Shown here: in pieces, positions 1 through 7,004 of the stretch
Position numbering within the stretch: the stretch's first letter is position 1
Layout of the letters: each line of letters opens with the position of its first letter
Assembly: GCA_023412765.1 (NCBI GenBank)
Contig: JAEZBX010000288.1
Coordinates: 1-10,070, forward strand
From: Bacteroidota bacterium
Lineage (GTDB): Bacteria; Bacteroidota; Bacteroidia; Cytophagales; Cyclobacteriaceae
DNA: 10,070 nucleotides
Direction of reading: 5' to 3'
Position numbers and translations under genes: made by a program
Notes under the pieces: generated by a model
Database searches by the model: none
Seen by the model: the letters and a program-made list of their open reading frames with translations, nothing else
Told to the model about the DNA's origin: nothing

Positions 1-75
1 CATGTTATCTTTACCTGGTTTTCTATGCGTTTAAGGGTTACAGTTTAAGGAAGTGGAGTGTGGCGGGAAAGGGAG

Positions 76-183
76 ATTTGCCACGAAGGCACTAAGACAC
101 AAGGAATCACAAAGAATTTTTTTGAAAGGACAAATGGAAAAAGGCTTCGTGTTCCTTTGTGTCCTCGTGCCTTTGTGGCAAAT
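76..183. repeat. Imperfect long inverted repeat, probably an interspersed Bacteroidota repeat
   Basis: The left arm at 76-114 begins ATTTGCCACGAAGGCAC. It is matched by the reverse complement at 145-183, which ends GTGCCTTTGTGGCAAAT. Both arms are 39 nt with a few mismatches, and the spacer is about 30 nt. A third partial copy, TTAGTGCCTT, follows at 184-193 and matches the reverse complement of 86-95. From memory, motifs of the type CCACGAAGGCAC...AAGACACAAAG occur many times in intergenic DNA of Bacteroidota and neighbouring phyla, so this is likely a dispersed non-coding repeat. An open frame that crosses it (58-249) is not credible as a gene. The element lies 90 nt before nagA, and the sequence does not show whether it affects that gene. 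Confidence 0.75.
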
Positions 184-273
184 TTAGTGCCTTTAGAAAT
201 TTTTGGAAAAGAACAACAAGGGTTTCAGAATGTTTTCGTGATTGGTTAAATTAAAAGATTAGAAATAATTATT

Positions 274-1470
274 GTGGGTTTAACTAAGATCATAAACGGA
301 AAGATTATTACGCCGCACAGGATGCTGACGAATGGAGTAGTAATAATCGAGGGAGATAAGATTGTTGAGGTTAGCGAAAAAAACATAGAGATTCCTACGG
401 CGACAACGCTTGACGCCAAAGGCAATTACATCGCTCCCGGATTCATTGACATTCACGTTCATGGCGGCGGAGGTCACGACTTTATGGATGCTACCGTGGA
501 AGCTTTCTTAAAGATTGCCGAATTACATGCGAAGTACGGAACTACCGCTATGCTGCCGACAACGCTATCGGGCACAAAGGAGGAAATGCTGAAAGCACTA
601 CGAGCGTATGATGAGGCAAACACCAAAAATAGCAAAGGAGCTCAATTCATCGGGATGCATCTTGAAGGTCCCTATTTTGCCATGAACCAGCGCGGTGCTC
701 AAGACCCGCGTTTTATCCGCGATCCTGATCCTGCTGAGTACCAGGAAATACTTTCTCAATCTTCCAGCGTAAGGCGTTGGAGCGCTGCGCCAGAGTTAAA
801 GGGCGCAGTAGAATTTGGTCGATATATGCGGTCAAAAAATGTTCTCCCTGCACTGGCCCATACCGATGCTTTTTACGAAGACGTTATTGTCGCATTTGAA
901 AATGGTTACACATTAGCGACGCATTTGTATTCTGCCATGTCGGGCGTTACGCGGAAGAATGCGTTTCGATATGCCGGGGTGATTGAAAGCGCATTTATCA
1001 TCGATGAAATGGACGTAGAAATTATCGCGGATGGTGTGCATCTACCTGCTCCGTTGCTAAAGCTAGTCTACAAGATAAAGGGTGCTGATCGAACCGCATT
1101 AATAACCGATGCAATGCGTGCGGCTGGAATGCCACCAGGCAAAAGTATACTTGGAAGTCTGAACAATGGCTTAGAGGTTATTGTTGAGGATGGCGTTGCT
1201 AAGCTTCCGGATCGTTCTTCGTTTGCGGGTAGTGTAGCGACTGCGGACCGCCTGGTTCGGACGATGGTAAACGCGGGCGAAGTGCCACTCGCAGATGCTG
1301 TGAAAATGATGACCTCAACGCCCGCGAGAATATTGAACGTATCAGACAAAAAAGGATCACTCATGAAAGGTAAAGACGCGGACATCGTGATCTTTGATAG
1401 TGATATCAATATTGAGATGACGATGGTTACGGGCAAGATAGTTCATAGTGAGCAAAGGAATAAGGAATAA
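274..1470 (+). CDS. nagA: N-acetylglucosamine-6-phosphate deacetylase (NagA)
   Basis: A 398-aa cytoplasmic metal-dependent amidohydrolase that removes the acetyl group from GlcNAc-6-phosphate, giving glucosamine-6-phosphate and acetate. This is the first committed step of amino-sugar catabolism and cell-wall recycling. The order of motifs fits the NagA family: a beta-rich N-terminal part, GFIDIHVHG with the H61-x-H63 metal pair, HLEGPYF with metal ligand E131, AHTDA with H196, THLYSAM with H217, DGVHLP with H256 at the sugar site, and ITDAM with catalytic D279. A C-terminal KGKDADIVIFD segment closes the amidohydrolase fold. The length is normal for the family. The start is GTG, chosen because the conserved IINGKI strand lies before the first in-frame ATG (322). 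No clear Shine-Dalgarno site is visible. The gene converges on the susCD operon, 94 nt apart. Specificity for N-acetylgalactosamine-6-phosphate cannot be excluded. Confidence 0.93.
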   Translation: MGLTKIINGKIITPHRMLTNGVVIIEGDKIVEVSEKNIEIPTATTLDAKGNYIAPGFIDIHVHGGGGHDFMDATVEAFLKIAELHAKYGTTAMLPTTLSGTKEEMLKALRAYDEANTKNSKGAQFIGMHLEGPYFAMNQRGAQDPRFIRDPDPAEYQEILSQSSSVRRWSAAPELKGAVEFGRYMRSKNVLPALAHTDAFYEDVIVAFENGYTLATHLYSAMSGVTRKNAFRYAGVIESAFIIDEMDVEIIADGVHLPAPLLKLVYKIKGADRTALITDAMRAAGMPPGKSILGSLNNGLEVIVEDGVAKLPDRSSFAGSVATADRLVRTMVNAGEVPLADAVKMMTSTPARILNVSDKKGSLMKGKDADIVIFDSDINIEMTMVTGKIVHSEQRNKE

Positions 1471-1487
1471 GGAATAGGGAATAAGGA
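1457..1487. repeat. GGAATAA heptamer tandem array
   Basis: Four consecutive 7-bp units, GGAATAA, GGAATAA, GGAATAG and GGAATAA, are followed by a partial GGA. The array covers the last codons and the TAA stop of nagA, so the C-terminal NKE is encoded by repeat sequence and every unit supplies a stop in some frame. It is the first part of a repeat-palindrome-repeat block filling the space between two convergent genes. Confidence 0.9.
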
Positions 1488-1489
1488 TG

Positions 1490-1505
1490 CGGGCCGATCG
1501 GCCCG
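1490..1505. terminator. 16-bp GC-rich palindrome, possible bidirectional transcription end
   Basis: CGGGCCGATCGGCCCG is a perfect palindrome. In RNA it can fold as a 6-bp GC stem closed by a GAUC loop, in either orientation. It sits between the stop codons of the convergent nagA (+) and the small lipoprotein gene (-), where a shared terminator would be expected. No U-tract follows on either side, so it would not be a classical intrinsic terminator. Protein binding or repeat-associated structure is an alternative. Confidence 0.5.
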
Positions 1506-1561
1506 AAACCTCAAACCTCAAACCTCAAACCTCAAACCTTAAACCTTAAACCTTAAACTTT
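1506..1561. repeat. AAACCTC/AAACCTT heptamer tandem array
   Basis: Eight 7-bp units run in direct tandem: four AAACCTC, three AAACCTT and one AAACTTT, ending in a partial AAACT that merges with the stop codon of the - strand lipoprotein gene. On the - strand this gives GG pairs every 7 nt (GGTTTGA / GGTTTAA), so the 3' untranslated part of the susCD operon mRNA would carry a regular series of GG doublets. Such short-period arrays can change copy number by slippage. Confidence 0.93.
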
Positions 1562-1564
1562 AAA

Positions 1565-1981
1565 CTATTTCGCAGTCACCGCAGTCCTCCTAACCTGTGG
1601 ATATTCCATTTGAGATGAGATCACCATTTCAAAAGTTACGGTTCCTGGCGTGGCAGGCATTACATAATTAACCTCGTGGGAAATTTCTGTATCCTTTGCA
1701 GCTGAGTTTTCGTCAAAAGTTTGAATATCTGTGAAGCTACCGCTGCCCACGCGTGCGCGTAGCACCACGTTGGCAATAGGATCAGACGCTGGATTAACAA
1801 ATTCCATTGTTATTGTAATCGACTCACCTGGCAACGGTGAAGTTTTCGAAGCGGTTAAAGTTGCAACAGTATTGGTAGTAGATCCCTTTTTCTGATAGGA
1901 CGGCATGATTTCATTTTCGTCACATGAAAGGGCAACAAAACTCAATACTATTATATAGGTTAAGCTTTTCATCTTTTTCAT
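1565..1981 (-). CDS. Small lipoprotein with one predicted beta-sandwich domain, third gene of the susCD operon
   Basis: A 138-aa protein. The N-terminus MKKMKSLTYIIVLSFVALSC is a lipoprotein signal with the lipobox ending at C20. It is followed directly by DENE, an acidic stretch of the kind reported to send Bacteroidota lipoproteins to the cell surface. Residues of about 38-135 alternate hydrophobic and polar positions with a TSPLPGESITITMEF segment, as in Ig-like or CARDB-like beta-sandwiches. This fold assignment is inference. The start lies 12 nt beyond the susD stop codon, so the gene is almost certainly co-transcribed as the last gene of the operon. By position it resembles SusE/SusF-type accessory surface proteins but is much smaller, with room for only one domain. 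I do not recognise a specific family, and its ligand is unknown. A start at M4 is possible but makes little difference. Confidence 0.85.
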   Translation of the reverse strand: MKKMKSLTYIIVLSFVALSCDENEIMPSYQKKGSTTNTVATLTASKTSPLPGESITITMEFVNPASDPIANVVLRARVGSGSFTDIQTFDENSAAKDTEISHEVNYVMPATPGTVTFEMVISSQMEYPQVRRTAVTAK

Positions 1982-1993
1982 CGTTATCAGGTT

Positions 1994-3430
1994 TTAATTT
2001 TCTTCATCCCACCAGATGCGATCCAGGAGAGTTAGTGATGGAACATTTGCAGCATTTCTTGAAATTTCCGAGTCAGGATAGTTGACCCGCCTGATGAACT
2101 GGCCACCTAATTCAGGATTATGGTTCGCCGGCAGTGTCATGTCTTCGTACTGATAATCAAATCTTCGGGCATCATTCCATGTTTCCGGGTGCAGGAAGAG
2201 TGCTACATATTTTTCCTTCATAATTAAATCAAGCGTAACATTATCGACCCCGACTGCCACTGCAGGATGAGATATGTATGCCTGGATTTTGGCAGCCTCA
2301 ACATCTAACATTTCCATGTGGGAACGAATTCCATCAAGGTAAGCTGTGTATGCCGTAGCTTTATTGCCCATTTCCAAAGCGACTTCGGCCTCGATAAACC
2401 GCATTTCAGAATTGGTAATGATCAGTATAGGGGAATCGTTGGCTGCATAGTATGTACCTCGTGAAATTACAGAACGGTCTCCTTCTATATCAACCCCTGT
2501 GCCTCTACCCGTACCGTTGGTTACGCCTATGAATTCTCCCTCATCTGTTGCACTGAACATAAATGGCATCCGCGGGTCGACGACGCCAAAGGTTGTTCCA
2601 TTCATTGCATCCGCTATTTGCTCCGAAATCCAGCCATCCAGTATACTGTTTTCCTGGTCGATAGCTACGAGTGCCCATGGATTATAGACGTCCTCGCCCT
2701 GAGTTGAATAGCTAACCTGTGCGTTGTCGGCGATCGATTTTATTCCATTCGAAATCGCATTCATGACTGCGTCTGGGTCATACCCGGCAGTTTTACTACC
2801 ATGAAGCAGAAACCGTGCTTTTAAAGAATACGCGAGCTTGGTCCATTTTCCAGTATCGCCACCGTAGATAAAGTCATCATCGCCTGGCGTAGCCGTTGAT
2901 TCTGTATCGGCGAGATCAAGAATAGCCTCGTCTACAAGCCTGACAAGGGTGTCGTAGAGAACGGCGTCGTCATCATAACCAGGTTGCAATACTTCTCCGG
3001 AAAAAGCTTCGCCATAAGGAGCATCTCCCCACATATCCAGCACCAGCGCTAGATTTATTGCTTTCAATATTTTTGCCACGCCGGCATAGTGTGTTGCTCC
3101 TTCCTCCGCAGCCAGGACTTCAATGTCGCGGATGTCGCTCATCACCTGGTAAATTTCCTGCCATGTTACATCATAGTTGGCGCTTTCGTGAATGTCTTTT
3201 GTTCCAAATGCATTTGGTGACGACAGGTACTGCACATAGTACGACGTTATATTTCCTACTGCCTGGATGTTATCCCCGGTTCTAAATGACGAATTGGCCA
3301 TGAGAAGATCCATCGATACCCGTTCGGGATTATTCGGGTTCTTGTTCACATCAAGATAGTCCTCACATGATACGATAAATGTCGCAGCGAACAGGAGTGT
3401 TAGTTGTATGGTCAGTGATTTCATATTCAT
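1994..3430 (-). CDS. SusD/RagB-type nutrient-binding outer-membrane lipoprotein (SusD_2-like)
   Basis: A 478-aa surface lipoprotein that should act as the lid of the SusC channel, binding substrate and releasing it into the barrel. The signal peptide ends at the lipobox cysteine C22 (FIVSC), followed by acidic EDYLD. Family landmarks are DVNKNPNNP (27-35), LDMWGDAPYGEAF (131-143), GKWTKLAYSLKARFLLH (194-210), DPRMP (285-289), the helical NSEMRFIEAEVALE (340-353), KEKYVALFLHPETWNDARR (405-423), and a C-terminal YPDSE...N..NVP. These fit the SusD-like group often called SusD_2 better than the classical starch SusD. This subgroup often accompanies receptors for unidentified ligands. The start codon is 4 nt from the susC stop codon, implying tight translational linkage. 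An alternative start at M3 would shorten the leader by two residues. The substrate cannot be inferred. Confidence 0.93.
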   Translation of the reverse strand: MNMKSLTIQLTLLFAATFIVSCEDYLDVNKNPNNPERVSMDLLMANSSFRTGDNIQAVGNITSYYVQYLSSPNAFGTKDIHESANYDVTWQEIYQVMSDIRDIEVLAAEEGATHYAGVAKILKAINLALVLDMWGDAPYGEAFSGEVLQPGYDDDAVLYDTLVRLVDEAILDLADTESTATPGDDDFIYGGDTGKWTKLAYSLKARFLLHGSKTAGYDPDAVMNAISNGIKSIADNAQVSYSTQGEDVYNPWALVAIDQENSILDGWISEQIADAMNGTTFGVVDPRMPFMFSATDEGEFIGVTNGTGRGTGVDIEGDRSVISRGTYYAANDSPILIITNSEMRFIEAEVALEMGNKATAYTAYLDGIRSHMEMLDVEAAKIQAYISHPAVAVGVDNVTLDLIMKEKYVALFLHPETWNDARRFDYQYEDMTLPANHNPELGGQFIRRVNYPDSEISRNAANVPSLTLLDRIWWDEEN

Positions 3431-3434
3431 GAAC

Positions 3435-6400
3435 TTAAAGCGTGAGATGAAGAGAGAACAAAGTGCTCATCGTGCTAGGGTAAGTGAGTCCTGAAAATCC
3501 GGATGCATTACCTCCCGAAGCGCCGGTACTGCCGGTTGCGGGCACGCCACCAGCACCACCGCTAAATGATTCTGGATCAAAGGTGATCCAGGGAGTCCAC
3601 AAGATGATATTGTTCACGGTCGCGGATAAGCTAATTGCCTGGAATGGTGTTCTCTCCAACCATGCTCTTGGCAAAGCGTATGAAAGGCTTACATTCCTTA
3701 GCTTTACAAATGAAGCGTCTTTAACGAAATTCTCAGACGTCGTTCTAAAGTACACGCGGTAAAATCCTTGTCCATAGTCTACACCATCCGGGCCAATAGC
3801 CTGACCGAGATATACTTCCTTTGTGTTAGGTGACCCGTCGGCTAACACTCCATCAAACACCACCATTTCATTTCGATTTTCTGAGTAGTCAAGCTTGCCA
3901 AATGCTGACAGGAAATTGTGGAATTGATCATATTGATCAATTCCCCATCGGGCATCAACAAGAAAAGAGAGTGTGATTCCCTTGTAGGTGAATGTATTCC
4001 GAATTCCACCGATCCATTTTGGTTGTGCGTTACCGAGAACCAACTGACTCGTATTTCGTACTGGAAAGCCATTCGCTCCAATCACTAGCTGTCTATCGTG
4101 ATCCAAATATTTCAGGTTTGTCGGAGTTTGGTCCGCCGGATAGTATCGCTGAAAGCTAGTGCCATAGAGGTTACCATAAGCATCACCTTCCTTCAATTTC
4201 ATAGTCACTGTGCTGCCAGAATACCCAAACTGCTCTGCAATAGGGAACTCATCCAACCCCTCGGCTATATCAATTACCTTATTCCGGTTGCGGGAAAAAT
4301 TTAATAACACATCCCACTGAAGGTCGGTTGAGCGTACGGGAGTACCCGTCAGAATAAGTTCGATTCCTTGATTTTCGATCTCGCCAACGTTTTCTACCAG
4401 GAGTCCGTATCCGGTCGTGTCAGAAATGGGTTCCGGAAAAATTTGGTGGTTGCTATTTGATTTATTACAGGTGAATTCAAGGCCTACACGATTCTCGAGA
4501 AACCGAAGTTCAGCACCCAGGTCGATGGTCCTCGTTCTTTCAGGCTTTAAGCCCTCGTTACCCTTTACACTGCTTCTTGAATAAGCCAACACGCCATCAA
4601 TAGGAAAACCAAGTCCTTTTTCATAAACAGTGGAGGTGAGGTATGGCTCAGTGTCTTTTCCGACTTCGCCATAGGAGGCACGAATCTTTCCAAAATTAAA
4701 AGCAGTCGGTAAATTCAGTACTTCGCTGAATACGAAACTAAGGTTGTAAGATGGATAGAAGAACGAATTATTACCCGCAGGCAATGTTGACGTCCAGTCG
4801 TTTCTTCCCGTAATATTCAAATACAGGTAGTCTCCATAATTTAGCAAGAGGTCTCCATATACGCCTACAAGTCTGCGCTCGCGCAAATATTGAAGGGTGG
4901 ATAACTGTCGCGTATTACTGAATTGAAAAAATTGTGGAATATCAAATTCCTTACCGGTGTTCACAAGCGAATTTCTTTCTTCCTGAAACACTTCATGCCC
5001 CAGCCGCAGCGTTGCATTGAAACGATCGGAAATTTTCTTATTGAATTCGGCATAGAAGTTCGAATTGAGAATTCTACTTGTAATTCTTGTGTGCTCTATA
5101 TATCCCGTTGCGTCGATAGGAAACCCATCCGTAACACCGCGTGGTCCAGGGGCAATTTCTTCCCGGAAGTCGGAGTAAAAATCCGTACCCAGGCGATAAT
5201 TCAGACTAACCCAGGGGGCAGGCTTGTAATTGAGAAAGACATTGCCGAGTACCCTGTCAACGTCGTCTTCGTATGTCCAATACTTTGCGCTATACAGAGG
5301 ATTATCCGACAGCCCAACATAGTTTTGAAATCCATCTGCGTCCTCAAAGTTCCTAACATCCCTCGTTACAGGAAAATACATGAGGTTCTCCATGAATCGA
5401 TCATGCGGTACACGGTTCCCGCCTGAGTTAGTATAGTTTACCGATACAGATGTCGAAAATTTCTCATTGAATTTTATGGTACCTGAAACTTTGGCAACTG
5501 TCCTATTCCACGTGCTAAATGGAATGACACCTTCCTGATCGGTGTTGGATAGAGAGGCATAGAATGTGGAAGTTTCATTTCCACCTGATATGCTCAAATG
5601 GTTGTCAAATGTCTTTCCGGTTTGCATCGCGTTCTTTACGTTGTCATAGTATCGGTATTCCGGGTCGATCAGATTGGCCACCTCGATAGGCGCTCCCCAA
5701 GCAGGGAAAATATCGTCTGGCGCGTATAAACCATTAGAACCCTGTCCATATTTATCCTGAAAAGATGGGTACTTGTTTATCCTATCAAAGCCAAGTGTGC
5801 TGCTCGCTGTGATTTGAACCTTGCCACTTTTACCCTTTTTAGTTGTTATGACGATTGCACCATTGGCCGCCCGTACACCATACAACGCAGTGGCTGCTGC
5901 TCCCTTCAGAATGTTTACGGATTCTACATCATTCGGATTGATATCTAATGCACGGTTACTAAGCCCGCGAGGGGTGTTTTCTGTCGCGCCGCTGGCGACT
6001 TCGAACGTACTATTGTCAATTGGGATTCCATCGACTACGAATAAAGGCTGGTTGCTTACGGAAGGGTCCAACGATGTGATGCCGCGTACAATAATGCGCG
6101 AGCTCATTCCAGGGGCACCTCCGGAATTTGTGATCTGCACACCTGCCACCTGACCCTGCATGGAAGAAACAATATTCGGTTGACGCATTTGCATGAGGTC
6201 TTCGCCGTTTACAGATTGTGCTGAAAAACCCAGCGAACGTTTTTCCTGCTCGATCCCGAAAGATGTAACAACAACTTCTTCCAATTGGGTGATGTCTCTT
6301 TCGAGAGCGAGGTCAATTACGGTGCGTCCACTGGTTTCTATTTCGGTTGTTTTGTAACCGATGAACGAAAATACCAGTATGGGAGAGTTATTTGGAGACG

Positions 6401-6605
6401 TCACTGAGTATCGTCCGCTAGCGTCAGTTACAGTTCCGATCTGAGTTCCCTTCACCAGTATACTTACCCCCGGCAAGGGTACCTGATCATCACCGGCTGT
6501 AACGGTACCGCTAATCGTGGATTCTTGCGCTGAGAGTTGTGTTGAAAACGCTAACATCGCTACCAGGAGAGCAGAAGCAATTATTCGCGGTCGCATGCAT
6601 TTCAT
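3435..6605 (-). CDS. SusC/RagA-family TonB-linked outer-membrane receptor
   Basis: A 1056-aa TonB-dependent transporter that imports a ligand across the outer membrane using the TonB-ExbBD proton motive force, paired with the SusD lipoprotein. The frame stays open to 6737, but the start at 6605 is chosen because it places a signal peptide at the N-terminus (MKCMRPRII...STQLSA, cleavage near A26-Q27). Next come a carboxypeptidase-regulatory-like domain (about 30-103), the TonB-box-like LEEVVVTSFG (108-117), and a plug domain (about 125-256) with PLFVVDGIPID and ILKGAAATALYGVRAANGAIVITTKKG. A 22-strand-type barrel follows, ending in the beta-signal TLFSLHLTL. There is no N-terminal STN/FecR-interacting domain, so direct anti-sigma signalling is not suggested. 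Near the C-terminus, about residues 1015-1040 form a Gly/Ser/Ala-rich loop. It is the first gene of a three-gene operon, with susD 4 nt downstream. The ligand is unknown. Confidence 0.95.
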   Translation of the reverse strand: MKCMRPRIIASALLVAMLAFSTQLSAQESTISGTVTAGDDQVPLPGVSILVKGTQIGTVTDASGRYSVTSPNNSPILVFSFIGYKTTEIETSGRTVIDLALERDITQLEEVVVTSFGIEQEKRSLGFSAQSVNGEDLMQMRQPNIVSSMQGQVAGVQITNSGGAPGMSSRIIVRGITSLDPSVSNQPLFVVDGIPIDNSTFEVASGATENTPRGLSNRALDINPNDVESVNILKGAAATALYGVRAANGAIVITTKKGKSGKVQITASSTLGFDRINKYPSFQDKYGQGSNGLYAPDDIFPAWGAPIEVANLIDPEYRYYDNVKNAMQTGKTFDNHLSISGGNETSTFYASLSNTDQEGVIPFSTWNRTVAKVSGTIKFNEKFSTSVSVNYTNSGGNRVPHDRFMENLMYFPVTRDVRNFEDADGFQNYVGLSDNPLYSAKYWTYEDDVDRVLGNVFLNYKPAPWVSLNYRLGTDFYSDFREEIAPGPRGVTDGFPIDATGYIEHTRITSRILNSNFYAEFNKKISDRFNATLRLGHEVFQEERNSLVNTGKEFDIPQFFQFSNTRQLSTLQYLRERRLVGVYGDLLLNYGDYLYLNITGRNDWTSTLPAGNNSFFYPSYNLSFVFSEVLNLPTAFNFGKIRASYGEVGKDTEPYLTSTVYEKGLGFPIDGVLAYSRSSVKGNEGLKPERTRTIDLGAELRFLENRVGLEFTCNKSNSNHQIFPEPISDTTGYGLLVENVGEIENQGIELILTGTPVRSTDLQWDVLLNFSRNRNKVIDIAEGLDEFPIAEQFGYSGSTVTMKLKEGDAYGNLYGTSFQRYYPADQTPTNLKYLDHDRQLVIGANGFPVRNTSQLVLGNAQPKWIGGIRNTFTYKGITLSFLVDARWGIDQYDQFHNFLSAFGKLDYSENRNEMVVFDGVLADGSPNTKEVYLGQAIGPDGVDYGQGFYRVYFRTTSENFVKDASFVKLRNVSLSYALPRAWLERTPFQAISLSATVNNIILWTPWITFDPESFSGGAGGVPATGSTGASGGNASGFSGLTYPSTMSTLFSLHLTL

Positions 6606-6613
6606 TTTGGTTG

Positions 6614-6628
6614 CAAGAAAAGTTCTTG
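6614..6628 (-). promoter_or_regulatory. Start-proximal stem-loop in the susC leader
   Basis: On the - strand transcript the sequence CAAGAA-CUU-UUCUUG forms a 6-bp stem with a 3-nt loop, ending 8 nt before the susC ATG at 6605. It lies within the region a 30S subunit would cover, so it could modulate translation initiation. The stem is A/U-rich and weak on its own. It directly follows a stronger hairpin, and the two are separated by only 5 nt. Confidence 0.45.
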
Positions 6629-6633
6629 TAAGT

Positions 6634-6669
6634 CCGACAGGCCACCTCTCAATGAGGTGGTGCTGTCGG
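6634..6669 (-). promoter_or_regulatory. Strong GC-rich hairpin in the susC 5' leader
   Basis: Read on the - strand, CCGACAG pairs with CTGTCGG and, inside a small 2x1 internal loop, CCACCTC pairs with GAGGTGG around a 5-nt loop ATTGA. That gives 14 base pairs, most of them G-C, ending 28 nt before the chosen susC start. The position suggests a leader element controlling susC expression, such as attenuation, a protein or small-RNA target, or mRNA stability. No run of U follows it, so simple intrinsic termination is not evident. The function is inference. Confidence 0.6.
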
Positions 6670-6753
6670 CAATAAGATGGACATACCGAAAGATTCATAG
6701 GATTGGTTTTTAAAATTGAAAGAAACGTTGTGCACATTCGGGAAGAGAATGCG

Positions 6754-6772
6754 ACGCTCTGAAATAGAGCGT
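6754..6772 (-). terminator. Stem-loop 6 nt after the small ORF stop, terminator-like
   Basis: ACGCTCT and AGAGCGT form a perfect 7-bp stem around a 5-nt loop. On the - strand it begins 6 nt after the stop codon of the possible small ORF at 6779-6979 and lies upstream of susC. The downstream sequence CGCATTCTCTTCC is pyrimidine-rich without a proper T-run. It could end a short upstream transcript, or it could be an operator for susC. The structure is certain and the role is not. Confidence 0.4.
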
Positions 6773-6778
6773 GCAGCC

Positions 6779-6979
6779 TTAGTTGAAAGGGTTCATAAGC
6801 ATGAATTTAGGGTTAATGACAAAGACTTGTTGTGCTGGTAAAACAATTGAAGCTCTGACATGTTTCGTTGCCTCCAAATCATTCACACGGTTACCGACAC
6901 CTTCCGGAGAGAGAATGCGTGTCGATGGTAGTTTGGCATAGAAATTCCTCTTCATAAAGAAGGAGCAGCAGGATTTCAT
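6779..6979 (-). CDS. Possible small hypothetical protein
   Basis: A 66-aa open frame starting at the ATG at 6979, or 58 aa from the ATG at 6955 (MKRNFYAKLPSTRILSPEG...). It ends in LMNPFN, and a stem-loop follows the TAA. The frame also extends upstream across the start of the SDR gene, but the part from 6979 leaves a normal 25-nt divergent gap to 7005. Composition is unremarkable for a protein, with mixed charged and hydrophobic residues and no signal peptide or membrane segment. I do not recognise a family. It could be a real small gene, a remnant of a larger one, or chance. An opposing short frame (6801-6941, +) is less protein-like. Confidence 0.3.
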   Translation of the reverse strand: MKSCCSFFMKRNFYAKLPSTRILSPEGVGNRVNDLEATKHVRASIVLPAQQVFVINPKFMLMNPFN

Positions 6980-7004
6980 ATTGCTAACGAAAAATTGAGA
7001 ACTT

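Larger units (their letters stand above)
6606..7004. other. Intergenic region between divergent susC and the SDR gene
   Basis: About 400 bp separate the chosen susC start (- strand) and the SDR start (+ strand). It should hold promoters for both. I could not find a confident match to the Bacteroidota -7 consensus TAnnTTTG with a suitable -33 element. A near match, TAGTTTG at 6929-6935, is one base short. What can be supported is three stem-loops (6614-6628, 6634-6669, 6754-6772) and a possible small - strand ORF (6779-6979), listed separately. The susC frame continuing up to 6737 lacks signal-peptide character and runs through the hairpin, so it is read as untranslated leader. Confidence 0.6.

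Noticed and set aside
1..3. CAT at the left edge, a possible start codon of a - strand gene running off the window
   Set aside because: The preceding - strand context (GGTAAAGATAAC) is acceptable, but only the three bases of a start codon would be inside the window, so nothing can be supported.
58..249. 63-aa open frame on the + strand
   Set aside because: It consists largely of the two arms of the dispersed inverted repeat, with no protein-like pattern.
4923..5426. 167-aa + strand open frame inside susC
   Set aside because: It is the antisense shadow of a confidently assigned receptor gene. Other long opposing frames inside susC, susD, nagA, the SDR and the oxidoreductase were dismissed for the same reason.
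6606..6737. Upstream in-frame extension of susC (44 extra residues)
   Set aside because: The extension has no signal-peptide character, contains cysteines and histidines unusual for this family, and its codons cover the leader hairpin. The signal peptide begins exactly at the ATG at 6605.
6929..6935. TAGTTTG as a -7 promoter element for the SDR gene
   Set aside because: It is one base short of TAnnTTTG and has no recognisable -33 element at the right distance.
6801..6941. 46-aa + strand ORF opposite the possible small - strand gene
   Set aside because: It is less protein-like than the opposite frame, is cysteine/threonine-rich, and lacks any downstream partner.
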